Shown here one piece after another: positions 35,501-49,600 of a stretch of DNA of 64,000 bases. The stretch's first letter is position 1. Each line of letters opens with the position of its first letter. The DNA is taken from the NCBI RefSeq assembly GCF_019097595.1, contig NC_080720.1, forward strand, positions 24,880,852 to 24,944,851, in the 5' to 3' direction. A program made the position numbers and the translations under genes. Below the pieces are notes generated by a model. That model was not told the DNA's origin and did not search any database. It saw only the letters and a program-made list of their open reading frames with translations. The stretch is from Hemibagrus wyckioides. Lineage: Eukaryota; Chordata; Actinopteri; Siluriformes; Bagridae.

Positions 35501-38500
35501 TGAGGAATATTTATTAAAAACAATAATAAAATAAACTAAAAATCTCAATCCAGCAATGTCTTCATCTTACAGACTGTTTGTTTAGAACAGATTAAACCAC
35601 CTTAGGTCTCCCTGTACAGCACTGTGCAAATAGTTTAGGTATGCTGTAAATTATAAAATACATTAAAAAATATATATTTTAATTGTTTATTTTTATCAAT
35701 TTAAAAAATGGCAAGTTAGCGAACAGAAGAAAAATCTAAATCAAATCAATATTTGGTGTGACTACCCTGCTGTCTTCAAACCAGCATCAATTCTACTTGC
35801 ACACTTTGTACACTTGCACAAAGTCAGAGATTTTGTAGGATCAGAGTCAGGTATATGATTAACCAATTATACCAAACAGGTGCCAATCGTCATCAATTTC
35901 ATATATAGGTTGAAACACAATCATTAACTGAAACAGAAGGAGCTGTAAAAGAGGCTTAAAATTGGGTGACAAAAAGCCAAACTCTACTCAAGTGAGGTTG
36001 TGGAAGACAGTTTTATGTCACAGGTCATACACCATGGCAAGACTAAAGGTAAAGGTAGTTATACTGCAGAAGCAAGGTCTCAGAAGCAAGGCAAAGATTT
36101 CAAGGCAGACTAGGGTTTCAAGATGTGCTATTCAAGCTATTTTGAAGAAGCACAAGAAACAGGCATTGTTGTGGACCGTAGATGCTGTCTACAAGTGGCC
36201 AAGGAAATTTAATGCAGCCTATGAAAGACACATCATGCTTACTTCCCTCAGACATCAGATGATGTCTAACAGTGTCTTCAGCAAAGAACTGGTGGTAACC
36301 AGTGGGAACCAGGTACACCCATCTACTGTCCAGAGAAGTCTGGCCAAAAGTGGTGTTCATGGAAAAATTGCAGCTAAAAAGCCATACTTCTGACGTAGAA
36401 AAAAAGGCTAAGTAGCTCAATGAAGTTGGAGATTTGGTCAAGATTAATGTTGCCCAAAATTTATACTGAGAAATACAGGCAGTTATTTATCCATTATGCA
36501 ATACCATGAGAGAGGCAACTAATTGGTCCCAAATTTATTCTGCAGCAGAACAACAACCCCAATCATATACACTATATTGCCAAAAGTATTCGCTCACCTG
36601 CCTTGACTCGCATATGAACTTAAGTGACATCCCATTCCTAATCCATAGGGTTCAATATGACGTCGGTCCACCCTTTGCAGCTATAACAGCTTCAACTCTT
36701 CTGGGAAGGCTGTCCACAAGGTTTAGGAGTGTGTTTATGGGAATTTTTGACCATTCTTCCAGAAGCGCATTTGTGAGGTCACACACTGATGTTGGATGAG
36801 AAGGCCTGGCTCTCAGTCTCCGCTCTAATTCATCCCAAAGGTGTTCTATCGGGTTGAGGTCAGGACTCTGTGCAGGCCAGTCAAGTTCATCCACACCAGA
36901 CACCAGTCATCCATGTCTTTATGGACCTTGCTTTGTGCACTGGTGCACAGTCATGTTGGAAGAGGAAGGGGCCAGCTCCAAACTGTTCCCACAAAGTTGG
37001 GAGCATGGAATTGTCCAAAATGTCTTGGTATGCTGAAGCATTCAGAGTTCCTTTCACTGGAACTAAGGGGCCAAGCCCAGCTCCTGAAAAACAACCCCAC
37101 ACCATAATCCCCCCTCCACCAAACTTTACACTTGGCACAATGCAGTCAGACAAGTACCGTTCTCCTGGCAACCGCCAAACCCAGACTCGTCCATCAGATT
37201 GCCAGATGGAGAAGTGCGATTCGTCACTCCAGAGAACGCGTCTCCACTGCTCTAGAGTCCAGTGGCGGCGTGCTTTACACCACTGCATCCGACGCTTTGC
37301 ATTGCACTTGGTGATGTATGGCTTGGATGCAGCTGCTCGGCCATGGAAACCCATTCCATGAAGCTCTCTGCGCACTGTTCTTGAGCTAATCTGAAGGCCC
37401 CATGAAGTTTGGAGGTCTGTAGCGATTGACTCTGCAGAAAGTTGGCGACCTCTTCGCACTATGCGCCTCAGCATCCGCTGACCCCGCTCCATCAGTTTAC
37501 GTGGCCTACCACTTCGTGGCTGAGTTGCTGTCGTTCCCAAACACTTCCACGTTCTTATAATACAGCTGACAGTTGACTGTGGAATATTAGGAGCGAGGAA
37601 ATTTCACGACTGGATTTGTTGCACAGGCGGCATCCTATCACAGTTCCATGCTGGAATTCACTGAGCTCCTGAGAGCGACCCACTCTTTCACAAATGTTTG
37701 TAAAAACAGTCTGCATGCCTAGGTGCTTGATTTTATACACCTGTGGCCATGGAAGTGATTGGAACACCTGATTCTGATTATTTGGATGGGTGAGCGAATA
37801 CTTTTGGCAATATAGTGTATATATGTCATTAAGAACTATCTTCAACATAGAAAAGAACAAGGAATCCTGGAAGTAATGATTTGGCCCTCAAAGAGCCCTG
37901 ATCTCAACATCATCAAGTCTGTCTGTGGTTACATGAAGAGACAGAAGGAATTGCAGCAGCCAACATTGACAGAAGATGTGTGGTTAGTTCCCCAAGATGT
38001 TTGGAACAACCTACCTGTCGAGTTCCTTCAAAAACTGTGTGCAAGTGTACCTAAAAGAATTGATGCAATTTTGCAGGCAAAGGGTGGTCATTTGATTTGG
38101 TTTGGATTTCTTTTCTTTTCATTTACTTTGTTAATTGACAAAAATAAACTATTAACACTTCTATTGTAAAGCATTACAATAGTATTTTTTTTCTACACCT
38201 GCCTAAAACTTTTACACAGTAGTGTACATGATTTTATAGCTTAGACAATTTATTAGCTAATAGCTTAAACTCTTGTTAACAGTCATACTAACCTGTGTGG
38301 AGGAGCCTGGTGAAGTGACTGGGGCAGGGCATGGGCCATCCTGCAGTGAGAAATGTGCAATGAAGACTATGAGCTTGGAGAAGGCTCCACGAACCTCTGC
38401 ACTTGGGCACTCCAACAGATATTCAGAGAAGCGCGTGGGGAATGCAAACAAGGCATTGTGTGCTAACCAGCTGCGGACATTCTTACTGTGACGCAGTAGG

Positions 38501-41500
38501 ATGCACAAGGCATCATACCTTGACAACAAACAGAAAACAGATGAGATACTGAAAGATTAAAAACAGAAATAACATATCATATATATTATATATATACTTA
38601 CCAGTCACTAGCAGAACCTCTGATTCCTTTTTTGGTATGGAATCCTGTAGTGAACAGGAATCTAGCAGCAAGCTGAATACTTATCATAGCTATTTCTTCA
38701 GCTTCAGGTAGCAGGTAATCTTGACCTTGTCAAAACAAAAAAAGCCATTAGCCATTGTACGCATTCCAATACAACAAATCTCCAGTGATTAAATCTGAAT
38801 ACACTACACTATTAGACTGCTACTTGTAAAATTGCACACCTGGGGGTGGGTTCAGGTAGACACTATTGCAGGTGAGCAGCTTTTTGACAAACTGGAAGTA
38901 CTCAAGGCTGTACTGCATACGGCTATGCATGAACTGCACATTCTGCTTGCGCACACCACACTCGATGGCCGAGGGCATCTTGAGATGGTGAGGCTTTGGC
39001 ACCAATGTCATCTCTGCTATGTGCTTCAGCAGCTCACAATCAACTCTGACTGCATCCATGCGCTCATAGAAGAGGATATAAGCATTCCACCAGCGCTTCT
39101 GGCGCCGGTATGACATGCGCTTCATCATATGGTCAAATACCTCACCCATGTATTCTCCACCAAAGCACTGGTTCTTCATCTCCTCATCATCATCCATCTT
39201 GCACTCAGTGACATCACCATCATCAAATTTGTACCAGCGATCTCGCTGGCCATCAACACTGTTACTATGTCTCTGGACAATGTAGGAGTAGTAATGGCCG
39301 CCGCTGGCCTGCCCTGAGTGCACTAGCACTCCTACTAAACGGTAACGGGAGCTTCCACCCAACTCTGGCTTGAAGGGTCTATTCTGGTGGATGACTTCAC
39401 TGTCTGAAGAAACCTCATTGCTCTCCAGCTTGGCCACTCCTGCCACAGTGTATGGCTCCATGTCTAACTCACGTGGGAACTCAAAGTAATCATTAAACTT
39501 TATGGCACACTCACGCTCCCAGTCATAGTCAAAACGCTTGAGGTGAATGGCCAGTACTGGAGGAAGCGTCTTAATTAGGAGGCGCTTCACGGTATCGACC
39601 TGTGGAAGAAGACACACAGAAAAATAATCAGACATACAATATAAAAATAAACACTTTACCAATCCAGTCTTTTTTTTTCTGATCTCAGTGGTTCCAGACT
39701 AGTTTTTGCAATGTAAGAGGCTGATTTGCCATGACATTTAATTTTAGTTATTGTTGCTTGAAGTATTTCTACATGTTATTGAATTATAGACATATGTTTT
39801 CCCCCAACCTTTTTTCTGACTGTTGATTTGCTTTTTGGGAAAAGAAACAACATATTAAAATCTGTTCATTCTTTTGTTGTCACCTGAAGTTATGTGTTTG
39901 TTTATAGAGGTGACCATACAATTGTTGTTTAGGCCCTGATAAATAAAAACCTAGAATTGAAATAGGTCTACAATCAGCTATCAAGTATTACTCCAATGTG
40001 TCTGGTATTGCCTGCAGCAATACCAGCCCTTTGTGGATATGTTTGAAGATAAAATAAAATGTTGCAAAAGATGAACATTAGATCATGCTTTAAGCTGATA
40101 CTACACCTGTGTTATACACTATATTAATACTGCACAGGGCCCCCATTGCATTTCATAATTCCTAAGATCGAGTGACTGGGAAGGCTACTGAAGAACACTG
40201 TTGCCGTGTTCAAGGAACCAGTTGGAATGGATTCTTCCTTTGTGACATGGTCCATTAGCTTGCTAGATGTAGTCTGTAGAAGATGGGTAAATTGTGGCTA
40301 CAAAGGGACACACCAAACATGGTCTTCAAATGTATCCCATCTGCCTCAGGTTTTGACATGTTGTGCATTCTCAGGTGCTTTTATTCGCACTCAAATCACA
40401 GCTTGTTTTGACAGTTTCATAAATTAGATGCACACTCATTCATATAATTTTGTATCCACAATTCTGCTTTTGTTTCTACATAACACAATACATTTCTAGA
40501 TAACTTTAATATTTAAAAAAGTGAAAGTGTACAAAAAATCTGAAAAAATATTTTTTGGAGTACCTTCTTATTGCACTTCTCACAATGATAAGCATTGGCT
40601 CCTTCCAACAGGTCCCCCTTGACATACTGTTCCAAAGAATCAAGGAGGTTTTGATGGTTTCTGATGTCTACATTCAGGGTTGTAAAGGATTCTTCACACT
40701 CATATCTACCAAAACATTAATATGACAGTTTCATCCCCTCCAAAGCTTCTAAAAATAGACAGAGAGGATCACAGACATTACCCTTACCTGTGGGGACAGC
40801 CCTGGCAGATTTTCTGGTCTGCAAATGAGCCACCCAGGACCCTGCTAAGCATGCTGGGTTGCCCAAGAGCCTTCAGTGCTTCATCCAGGCTGTCAACCAG
40901 AGAGTTAAAAAACTCCAGAGCATCATGCTGTTCCCTTAGATTGACTGGCTCCCCCCATAATCTGTAAACCAAATTTTTGTTATTAGATTAGAGCACAGTA
41001 CAACTGACATAAAGGCAATTCTCCCTTGGAGGAGGATATTCAAGTAATGTTACCTGAACTGTTTCCAGAACCCTCTAGGTACATAGTACTGTAGCCGTGA
41101 TGCAGCAAGATGGCCAAATATGACTTGCAGTTGGCGAAGCACTCCAATATTGTACTCCTTGCGATCTTCTGCCTTATTGAGAGAGGGCTTATCATCAAAT
41201 TGCTGATGATAATTGAACACTTCATCCCTGGGGTCCACATTACTCTGTAGCACAGTGATAGGTTATGCTTGGACAATGGGTTTGCTGCCTTTAATTGGAA
41301 GGTGGCAAAAAATTAAAATTGCCAAGATGATAATCTGCCACATGCCTTGTCAAGCATATTAAATTAGGACTGTAATTAATCCAGGGTGTTAAAAAAAAAT
41401 TCAACTAATTTCCATTTGCCTGATAAAACACATTAAGACAAAACTGTGATTAAGACAGTGTTAGTTGTGCATATCTGTCTTTTACCTCACTGTCCTGCTT

Positions 41501-42303
41501 TTCATCTCCAGACATATCATCATCCACATCACTCCCAGCACCTTCTATGGCCAGAATGCCATTTCGGATGGAGGGAATCATGTACAACTGCTGGATAACA
41601 GAGTTCATATAGCATGTGGCTCCAGCATTCTTTAGACCTACAAATCCTTTATTTGGTCGTGGCCCCACAGGTGGGAAATATTCCCACTCTAGTAGAGCCT
41701 CACAGCCTGAAAGGGAAGTTTTAGAATTAAGTTTTAGAACCTACAAAAAGTAATATACACATTTTCAATTTGTAGTTTATCAGCTTAAATTACTTGATGT
41801 TTGAATAGAAACACTGGTCAATAAACGCTAAATTCTGAATCTTACTGAAGCTAGTCATTCCACTATTTATATAAAAAAGTAACTTAAGTATCAAAGGTTG
41901 ACATGCCTTGATAGTACATTTCTGTGAGAGTGACAACAATCTGCTTAAGATTGCGTACACATCCCACAGCAAGGGCCACAAGTAGTTCAAAGCCAGCATT
42001 AATGGAGGCAGGACTGCTGCATACTGGGATTGCCTGCTCAGAAGGGAACTCCCCAGTCTTGATATACTGTAGGAACACATTAGATGCTGGGAAGATGAAA
42101 TCATCTATCAGCTCCTGTATATGGGGAGAGTGAGAAATTACTGAAGACCAATATATAAAATTCATAAAAATATATACAATGTAAACATTAGATAAACTAC
42201 AGCATTAATTACTAGAATAAATTTTAAAAATAATCAAACAAACTGGCTTAGTTTTTAGGATATTTTGAGCTAAATTTGGTAAAATTTACTTTAACTTGTA
42301 CTA

Positions 42304-42346
<43 letters not shown>

Positions 42347-43569
42347 ACAACTATGAGAATTATTACAGCAATTATATCTTCTTTTTTACTATTGCTTCAC
42401 CTACCCTTAAAATACTCTAGCTTGACCATGTTTAGATTAATAGCAAAATCAGTTATCTGGGGTATCAAAGATAAGTCCACACAAATCCTACAATTAACCA
42501 CTTATTTTTGGGATATTGTACTAGCAAGAACTTCCTACTGAAAAACCATCCTGAACATGAAAGTGTAAGTAACATCTGTGTATGTGAAGGGCTCAAGAAG
42601 CTATGGAAGCAAATCTGTTTCAAACATCTAACCTAGCTATGAACTTCACCCTATTTGAATTAATTCCAGAATCTAATCTGCTGATTAAGTCCATATAAAT
42701 CCTACAAAAATTCAACCACAAAATTTCAACCACTTGTTCTTGAGATATGGGTGACCCGAAAACAGACTAAATAAATGTAGATAAATATAGATATATCAAA
42801 AATAAACAAATAAAACATTGATTGGACATGTAATATTGCAATATCATCATGCTGCTTACCTTGATAAGGTTCGCCCCACCCTTTTCACAGCCAATGTAGA
42901 ATTTCTTCTCAGGGGTCTGGAATGCTAAAAGCTCCTTGGTGACTCCAAGGTGACCTTCTAGAATTATCTCTTCCACCCCAGTCTCTCCTGTTCTCTTTAC
43001 TTCATCCTAGTGAAAGTATAAACTTTAAATATACTTAATATGAACAGAAAAAATATGAAAGATGCAGGGAAATAGCTCCCATGCTTTGTGTGGTCAGGGT
43101 ATGAGCAATTAAAGTGAACTGACCTTGATTCTTTTCAACCAGTCAATTTCATTGTTAAGTAGGATTTCTGCATTAGGCAGGTTTATGTTGCTATTGTATG
43201 CATAGTTAAGTAAATGCCTCAAGAGGGTGAAGTAATCACCAGCATGTTTTGCCCTTTCCTTTGCCGTGCTCTGAAAAAAAACATGCAAAAAAGCAGAAGA
43301 GCTTATGACTTGCATCACTGTAGCACAAGCTATTTGTAACATTTTCCTCATTGTATTGCCTATCAAGTTTTAATTCCCATCATACAGAAGATTGCTTCAG
43401 TGGTCCAAAAATAAAAAATATTATGTTAATGAATAGCAATGTTCTCATGGCATTACCATTACTGTAACAAGACTACTTGATTAAATATGCAATCTTTATA
43501 AACTTTAATAATAATAATAACAATAATAATAATAATGATAACAAAAACAACTATAGCATACATACATTT

Positions 43570-43617
<48 letters not shown>

Positions 43618-46600
43618 TGCATCCACTGTACACTGTGCCTCTACTCCTTCTATTTCTTATATACCACAAATACAAGAAAGTTTGGATTACTTTAGTTGTT
43701 TTTTTTTACATTTTAAATGCAAACAGTTGGGCAAAGGACCCCTGACATACTGTGTTTGGGCATTTATTAAAAAAATATTTTATTGTTATTTTATATGGTT
43801 ACTGTGGAAAACACAGTATTTATCACATATATCCGTTTTATGGTGACACCTAAGTTTGCATGTCAATCCATTGTTTTTTAACCAGGAAAAATTGTATTCA
43901 GTGTGAGCAGCTCCTTCTTTGGACCCCAAAAAAGAACAAGAATAAGAACAACAACAACAAAAAAACAAAAACAACAATTATATGACCCTGAAGTGACACA
44001 ACAGAAAAGCATTCACCCTATGAATTTGTCACAGCATTCCACGGCCAGGAACCAAGGGAGCAAAACTGACCATGTTCTATCAGGGTGTTTCCCTCCCTAC
44101 CCATCACAGCTACAGGGGTTTGTGTACTTATGTATGCTGAAGAAGGCAGATAGCGCTTTCCTTTCATGTGTGCTACATTATGCTGTTGGCTGGCCTCATG
44201 TCTCAGAGGAATTATGTCTTAGCCTTTACCCTACCCAGCAGGTAATATTACAGGAAGAGCTGGCTGGTAGGGGGGAAGTGACAGACGACCAAATTGCTTA
44301 AAAAGAATGATGTAAAAACAGCCAAGAAATCAAATAAAAATAAGACATTAATAATGAAAATAATAACACTACACATTACAATCTTTTTCTTAATCATATT
44401 TTGTACTCACTCCGAGAACAGTGAAGAGGAGGGTGATAAAAAAAAGGAGGGGTCGGTGGCCCATACAACATCTGGTGGCCATGAAGAAAAATTGCTCCTG
44501 AACCATCTGACGCACTGACCTGGATAAATTACAGAGTGCAGCACTATAATAGCAAGCTTCTTGAAAAAAGTATTTACCTTTGCTGTGGTGTGTCAAACAT
44601 GCAGGACACAACTGCAGCACAAATACTGCTCAAAATGTTACATTTTGAAACCAAGATTCAAGATGTTATTCTACAGCAATAAAACCAGCCAGAAAATTAG
44701 ATGGATAGGAAATATATGTATATAAATGCACTTCATCTGTTGGTGTGTACTTGGTACTAACTTGCTCTGGCAGTGCAATAGCAGATCAATGATGAAGGTC
44801 TGCCAAGTCTTCTCTTTGCTGAGTGTATCCAGTGCCATTGGCATGAGAGCAAAACAGAGTGTCATGGTTTCCAGAGCCTCACAGCACACCTGCTCATCCT
44901 CCGAATCTGGCTCATTACCTGCATTAGTCTGTAAATAACTAGTGGTTAGAGCATGTCTGACTGCTCAGCTATGAGATAAAGCAAGTAAATTGAACAGCCC
45001 TGCTGTGAGGACATGAGCAATTATGAAGTTGAATGAAAAACATGGGAAGAGAGTTGCTCTTTTGCCTTGAATTTTGGGCACTTTTACCTTCTCAAATATC
45101 TTGCTGATCTCCTCACTGGAGCTGAAGACTAGCTGAATGCTTCCACAGCCTGAAGCCCATACAATTTTCTGCACTGCTCGTATCACACTGATGTCTGGGA
45201 TGTACTTTGATGCCTGAAAGAAATTCTGAGGATAGTGAGAAATTTTTAATGTGTTAAGAGTGGTTTACATTTAAAATCCTGAAAAGTGACATAAGTGCAT
45301 GTTTGTTTGATATGCGTTGTGATTTGCATGTGAAAGTATGGTACCTCCTCAAAGATCTGCTGGGCCAGTCGGATAGCCACATTGCGCAACATACATTCTG
45401 AGGCAGGGTTAGGAATGTTCTGGAGAGCATTCTGAAGCACCAGGGCCTGGTCATGAGTTGCCTGATTTATCTATTTGACAAATTAATAGTTAGATACATA
45501 CACAAATCCTTACATAAGAAAAACATATTCAGCGCATAATATATCCAATTCAGTCCTTGATGCTCCTTACTGGTGATGTTGGGTTGGTGCCCTCCACCAC
45601 AGGCTGGCAAGCCTCTGCCACAGCTTTAACATGTCCAAACCCAATGGCAGTGAGCAAGAGCTTGCCAATTTTCAATGCATTTAGGTAGGCACCACGACGC
45701 GTCTCCCTGTCGGTGTTCGGCAGGAAATTATTCCTAGTGAGCATGCCCAGTACCAATGGGAGACCACCACTTTTGAGGAAGTTGTACTGGAAATCACTAG
45801 CATCTTCACCCATTGTGCCACTGGCTGGCATTAGAAGGGCATACACAACCTAGCAATTGGAAAGTCTAGTTAGGGTTGCACAAAAAATTCTTTTATCACA
45901 TTTTTGGCTAGCACTTTTTTCTTTTACCTTGTTACTTACCACTGCTACATACAAAAACAGCATGTAGTGTAAGATTGTTGTGTTTGTATCTGACATACTA
46001 TTTATCATGACAGTGTGCAGATTGGGATCTAGCCATTGAGACTGTAATTTACACTGTATATGCCATTCATTTAGAAAAATGTGAATCTTTTTTATCTTTT
46101 ATTGAATGTAAAAACCTTTCTCCATTCACCCACAAATGAAACAATCTCATAAACAAATATTGACATATACAAACAACAATTAGAAACATACAGTTAAAAT
46201 GCATGAATACCTCAGTAAGATAGAGAACTTGTGAGGGTGATGGGCCAAAGAAGCGAGAATCTAAGGTGGGACTGAGACTGTTCTCTCCCAGCTTAGCATG
46301 ATCCAAACAGGTTGCGCGCAGGTTCTCTACTGTAGTGTTGTCTAGATACACACAAATATAATTTTTTAATTTTCAGCTGCATTCACCATACACCATAAGT
46401 AAAAGGGCATATGATAAGATGATCTTAATACAGCCATTGCTATATTAAACAGAAACCTGGAGGTATGAGCTTCATAAGGACCCTGGCTCCATCCCGCAGT
46501 AAAGGCATATTTAAAGTGCAGCCCAAATCAGCAACTTGCCACAGGAATGAAATATACCGCAGATGCAGTGACATGATCTGAGAAGGGAAGATATAAGCAC

Positions 46601-49600
46601 ATTACTTCCCTTTTTTCTCCAACTTCATCTATCATGCATACCTACTATACAGCTCTGCTCTATCATGCCAAAGCTACAGACCAAAGTGGATGAACTCATG
46701 CTTCCTTTGAGACACTTGAAACCGGCTAACTGCATCATCACAGGGCAGCATAACACAATTGGCGAAAAATGCTAACTGCCTGCTGTCTGCATACATGGAT
46801 GCATAGAAACCTATGATTGGTTAATAAGGGGGGCTGTGATCTAATAATAACGAGAATGCATTTCTGTTGCCACTCTGGAATTACACTCTATTTCTACACA
46901 TTTTAAGTGTGATGGTGTGAATAAGTATTGTAGTACTAGAGTTTCTTAAAATGTAGAATATTTCATTATTCACAAAACCATAATGGTGGCTCACCACTCC
47001 TGGCAGGCAGCTCTCCACCTCTGGGTTTGGCCCCTCACTGTAGTGGTTGCCATGGTTGCCAGGTGAGCCTGTGGATGAGTCTGAGGAGCTGTCAGGACTG
47101 GAGGGCATGTGGGAGCTGACTTGGGTCAACTTTGCAGTTATCAACTGCAAAAAAAGAACCGTGAAGAATAATAAAAATAATCATTACCAAAAATCTATAA
47201 ACTTGTTCTAGCGTGTGTACAAAAACACTGTGCTCACAGTTTTGTCTTTAAGATTGAGCTGCCCAATTAGCTTGCGGTCATCAGCTGGGTCCACAATCTC
47301 TCCTCCAATGAAAAGTTCAATTTTGGTATGTGTACTGTTGGCTTTGATTCGGTTCAGTATGCAGCGTCGTACTGAGCCAATGGTGTCATTAGTATGAGAC
47401 CAGATGTCCAGGTCATCTACCTGCCGACCTTGGTTAGGAAATCTCACCACCAGGGTAACGTGCTTTCCACGAAACGCCCTGAAAGACAACAAGCAAAGGC
47501 ATACTAGAAGTTGAATATTCAAACTCTCTCTTCTGCTCCTCTCTTACTATTGATTGTCTTACTGAATGAATACTGTTTGATTGAGATTAAAAGGAAGTCC
47601 TGCACAGTGCCCAGAGGGAGCTTGAGCGATTCCTTCAGGCCAAGTCACTGTGTGATGCTGATGGAGGGAAATGTTTCCCTACTCACTCTCCTCTAAAACA
47701 CCCAAAAGTGGCTCAATATTACTTAGATCTGGTGACTGGGCAATGAGAGATGTTTCACTTTCATGTTCATCAAACCACTCCATCACCATTCTTGCTATGT
47801 GTATTAGTGCATTATCATCCTGATACATGGTACCACCAATGTTTGGGTACAATATTTCAGGGTTCAAGAGTTTATTGTCACATGTATATGAAACAGTCTG
47901 TTACACCACACAATGCAATTCTTACTCTGAGAATCCTCCCAGTAGTCTATGACATATATTATAAGAACACAGAAATTTTCTTGTTGTTACAAGAAACAAA
48001 GAAAAAAAGGACACCAGATGTAAATTACAAAATTATTAATAGTGCAAAAAGCAAGAAACAAAATTATGTGCAAGTACAGTGTGCAGTGTACAATGTGCAG
48101 TCTAAACAAGTGTGAAGTCCTGCAGAAGTAGACTGGGTCCATGTTGTTATTCAAATTTGTGAAGGGGTATATGTGTTTGCGCAAGTTAGGTAGACTGTAA
48201 AAATGATTTGGGCAGCTGTTGAGCCTTACAATCCTTTGGTGTGCAACTTCCAAACCAGACTGTAATAAAGCTGGTGAGGATGATTTCAATTGAACACCTG
48301 TAGAAGCTTCTCTGGATTTGGTTTGGCATGCCAAAGTCATTCTTGATCAGATATGTAGGGTTATAGGTAAAATCTCTCTCCACCTCTGCCTCACAAATAT
48401 GCAATGCTGAGTGCTTCTCCCTTCTTCTTTGTGGATTAACATTCATCTCCTTTTTGTTGACATTCTGGGAGAGATTGTTGTCCTGGCACCACTTCACTAG
48501 GTCAGCCACTTCCCTCCTGCATGCCAACCTGCATGCAACCCTGTGGAGCTCCTGGGTTATTGACCTATATGTGTGATTCCCAATTCTAACAGACTGAGGT
48601 CTGCCCATTAGAAAGTCCAGAACCCTGTTGCAGAGGGTAGGTGGCACACCAAGATTGTAAAGCTTGTTGGTGAGCTTTGATGGTATCAGTTTGTTGAATG
48701 CTGAGCTATAATGAGTAAATAGCCTTTTTTTCCAGGTGGGTAAGGACAGTGTGTATTTTTGTGCTGATAGTGTCTGTGGGTCTGTGTGTGAGAGAGACAG
48801 AGAGTTAATATACAGTTCAGTCCTGAGTGAGAGTGTGTGTGTGTGTGTGTGTGAGTGAGAGTGTAGAACAGTTCAGTCCTGAGTGAGAGTGTGTGTGAGA
48901 GTGTAGAACAGTTCAGTCCTGGGTGTTGAGGAGCCTGATGGCTTGAGGAAAGAAACTGTTACACAGTCTGGTTGTGAGGGCCCGAATGCTCCGGTACCTC
49001 TTTCCAGATGGCAGGAGGGTGAAGAGTGTGTGTGAGGGGTGTGTGGGGTCAGCCACAATGCTGTTGGCTTTGCGGATGCAGCGTGCGGTGTAAATGTCTG
49101 TGATAGAGGGGAGAGAGACTCCGATGATCTTCTCAGCTGTCCTCACTATCCGCTGAAGGGTCTTGCGATCTGAGACGGTGCAGTTCCCAAACCAGGCAGT
49201 GATGCAGCTGCTCAGGACGCTCTCGATGGTCCCTCTGTAGAACACAGTCAGGATGGGGTAAGGGAGATGGGCTTTCCTCAGCCTCCTCAGGAAGTAGAGG
49301 TGCTGCTGGGCTTTCTTGGTGATGGAGCTGGTGTTGAGTGACCAGGTGAAGTTCTCTGCCAGATGGACACCAAGGAATTTGATGCTCTTGACGATCTCCA
49401 CAGAGGAGCCATCGATGGACAGCGGAGAATGGTCACACTGTGCTCTCCTGAAGTCAACAACCATCTCTTTGGTCTTGTCGACGTTCAGGGAGAGGTTGTT
49501 GGCTCTGCACCAGGCTGTTAGATGTTGCACCTCCTCTCTGTATGCTGACTCGTCGTTCTTGCTGATGAGACCCACCACGGTCGTGTCATCTGCGAACTTG

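Noticed and set aside
36870..37361. 163-codon plus-strand frame
   Set aside because: Antisense shadow of the inner Tc1 transposase, which reads on the minus strand.
43903..44301. 132-codon plus-strand frame in a usp9x intron
   Set aside because: No homology recognised and low-complexity start (KKQKQQ); consistent with chance in non-coding DNA.
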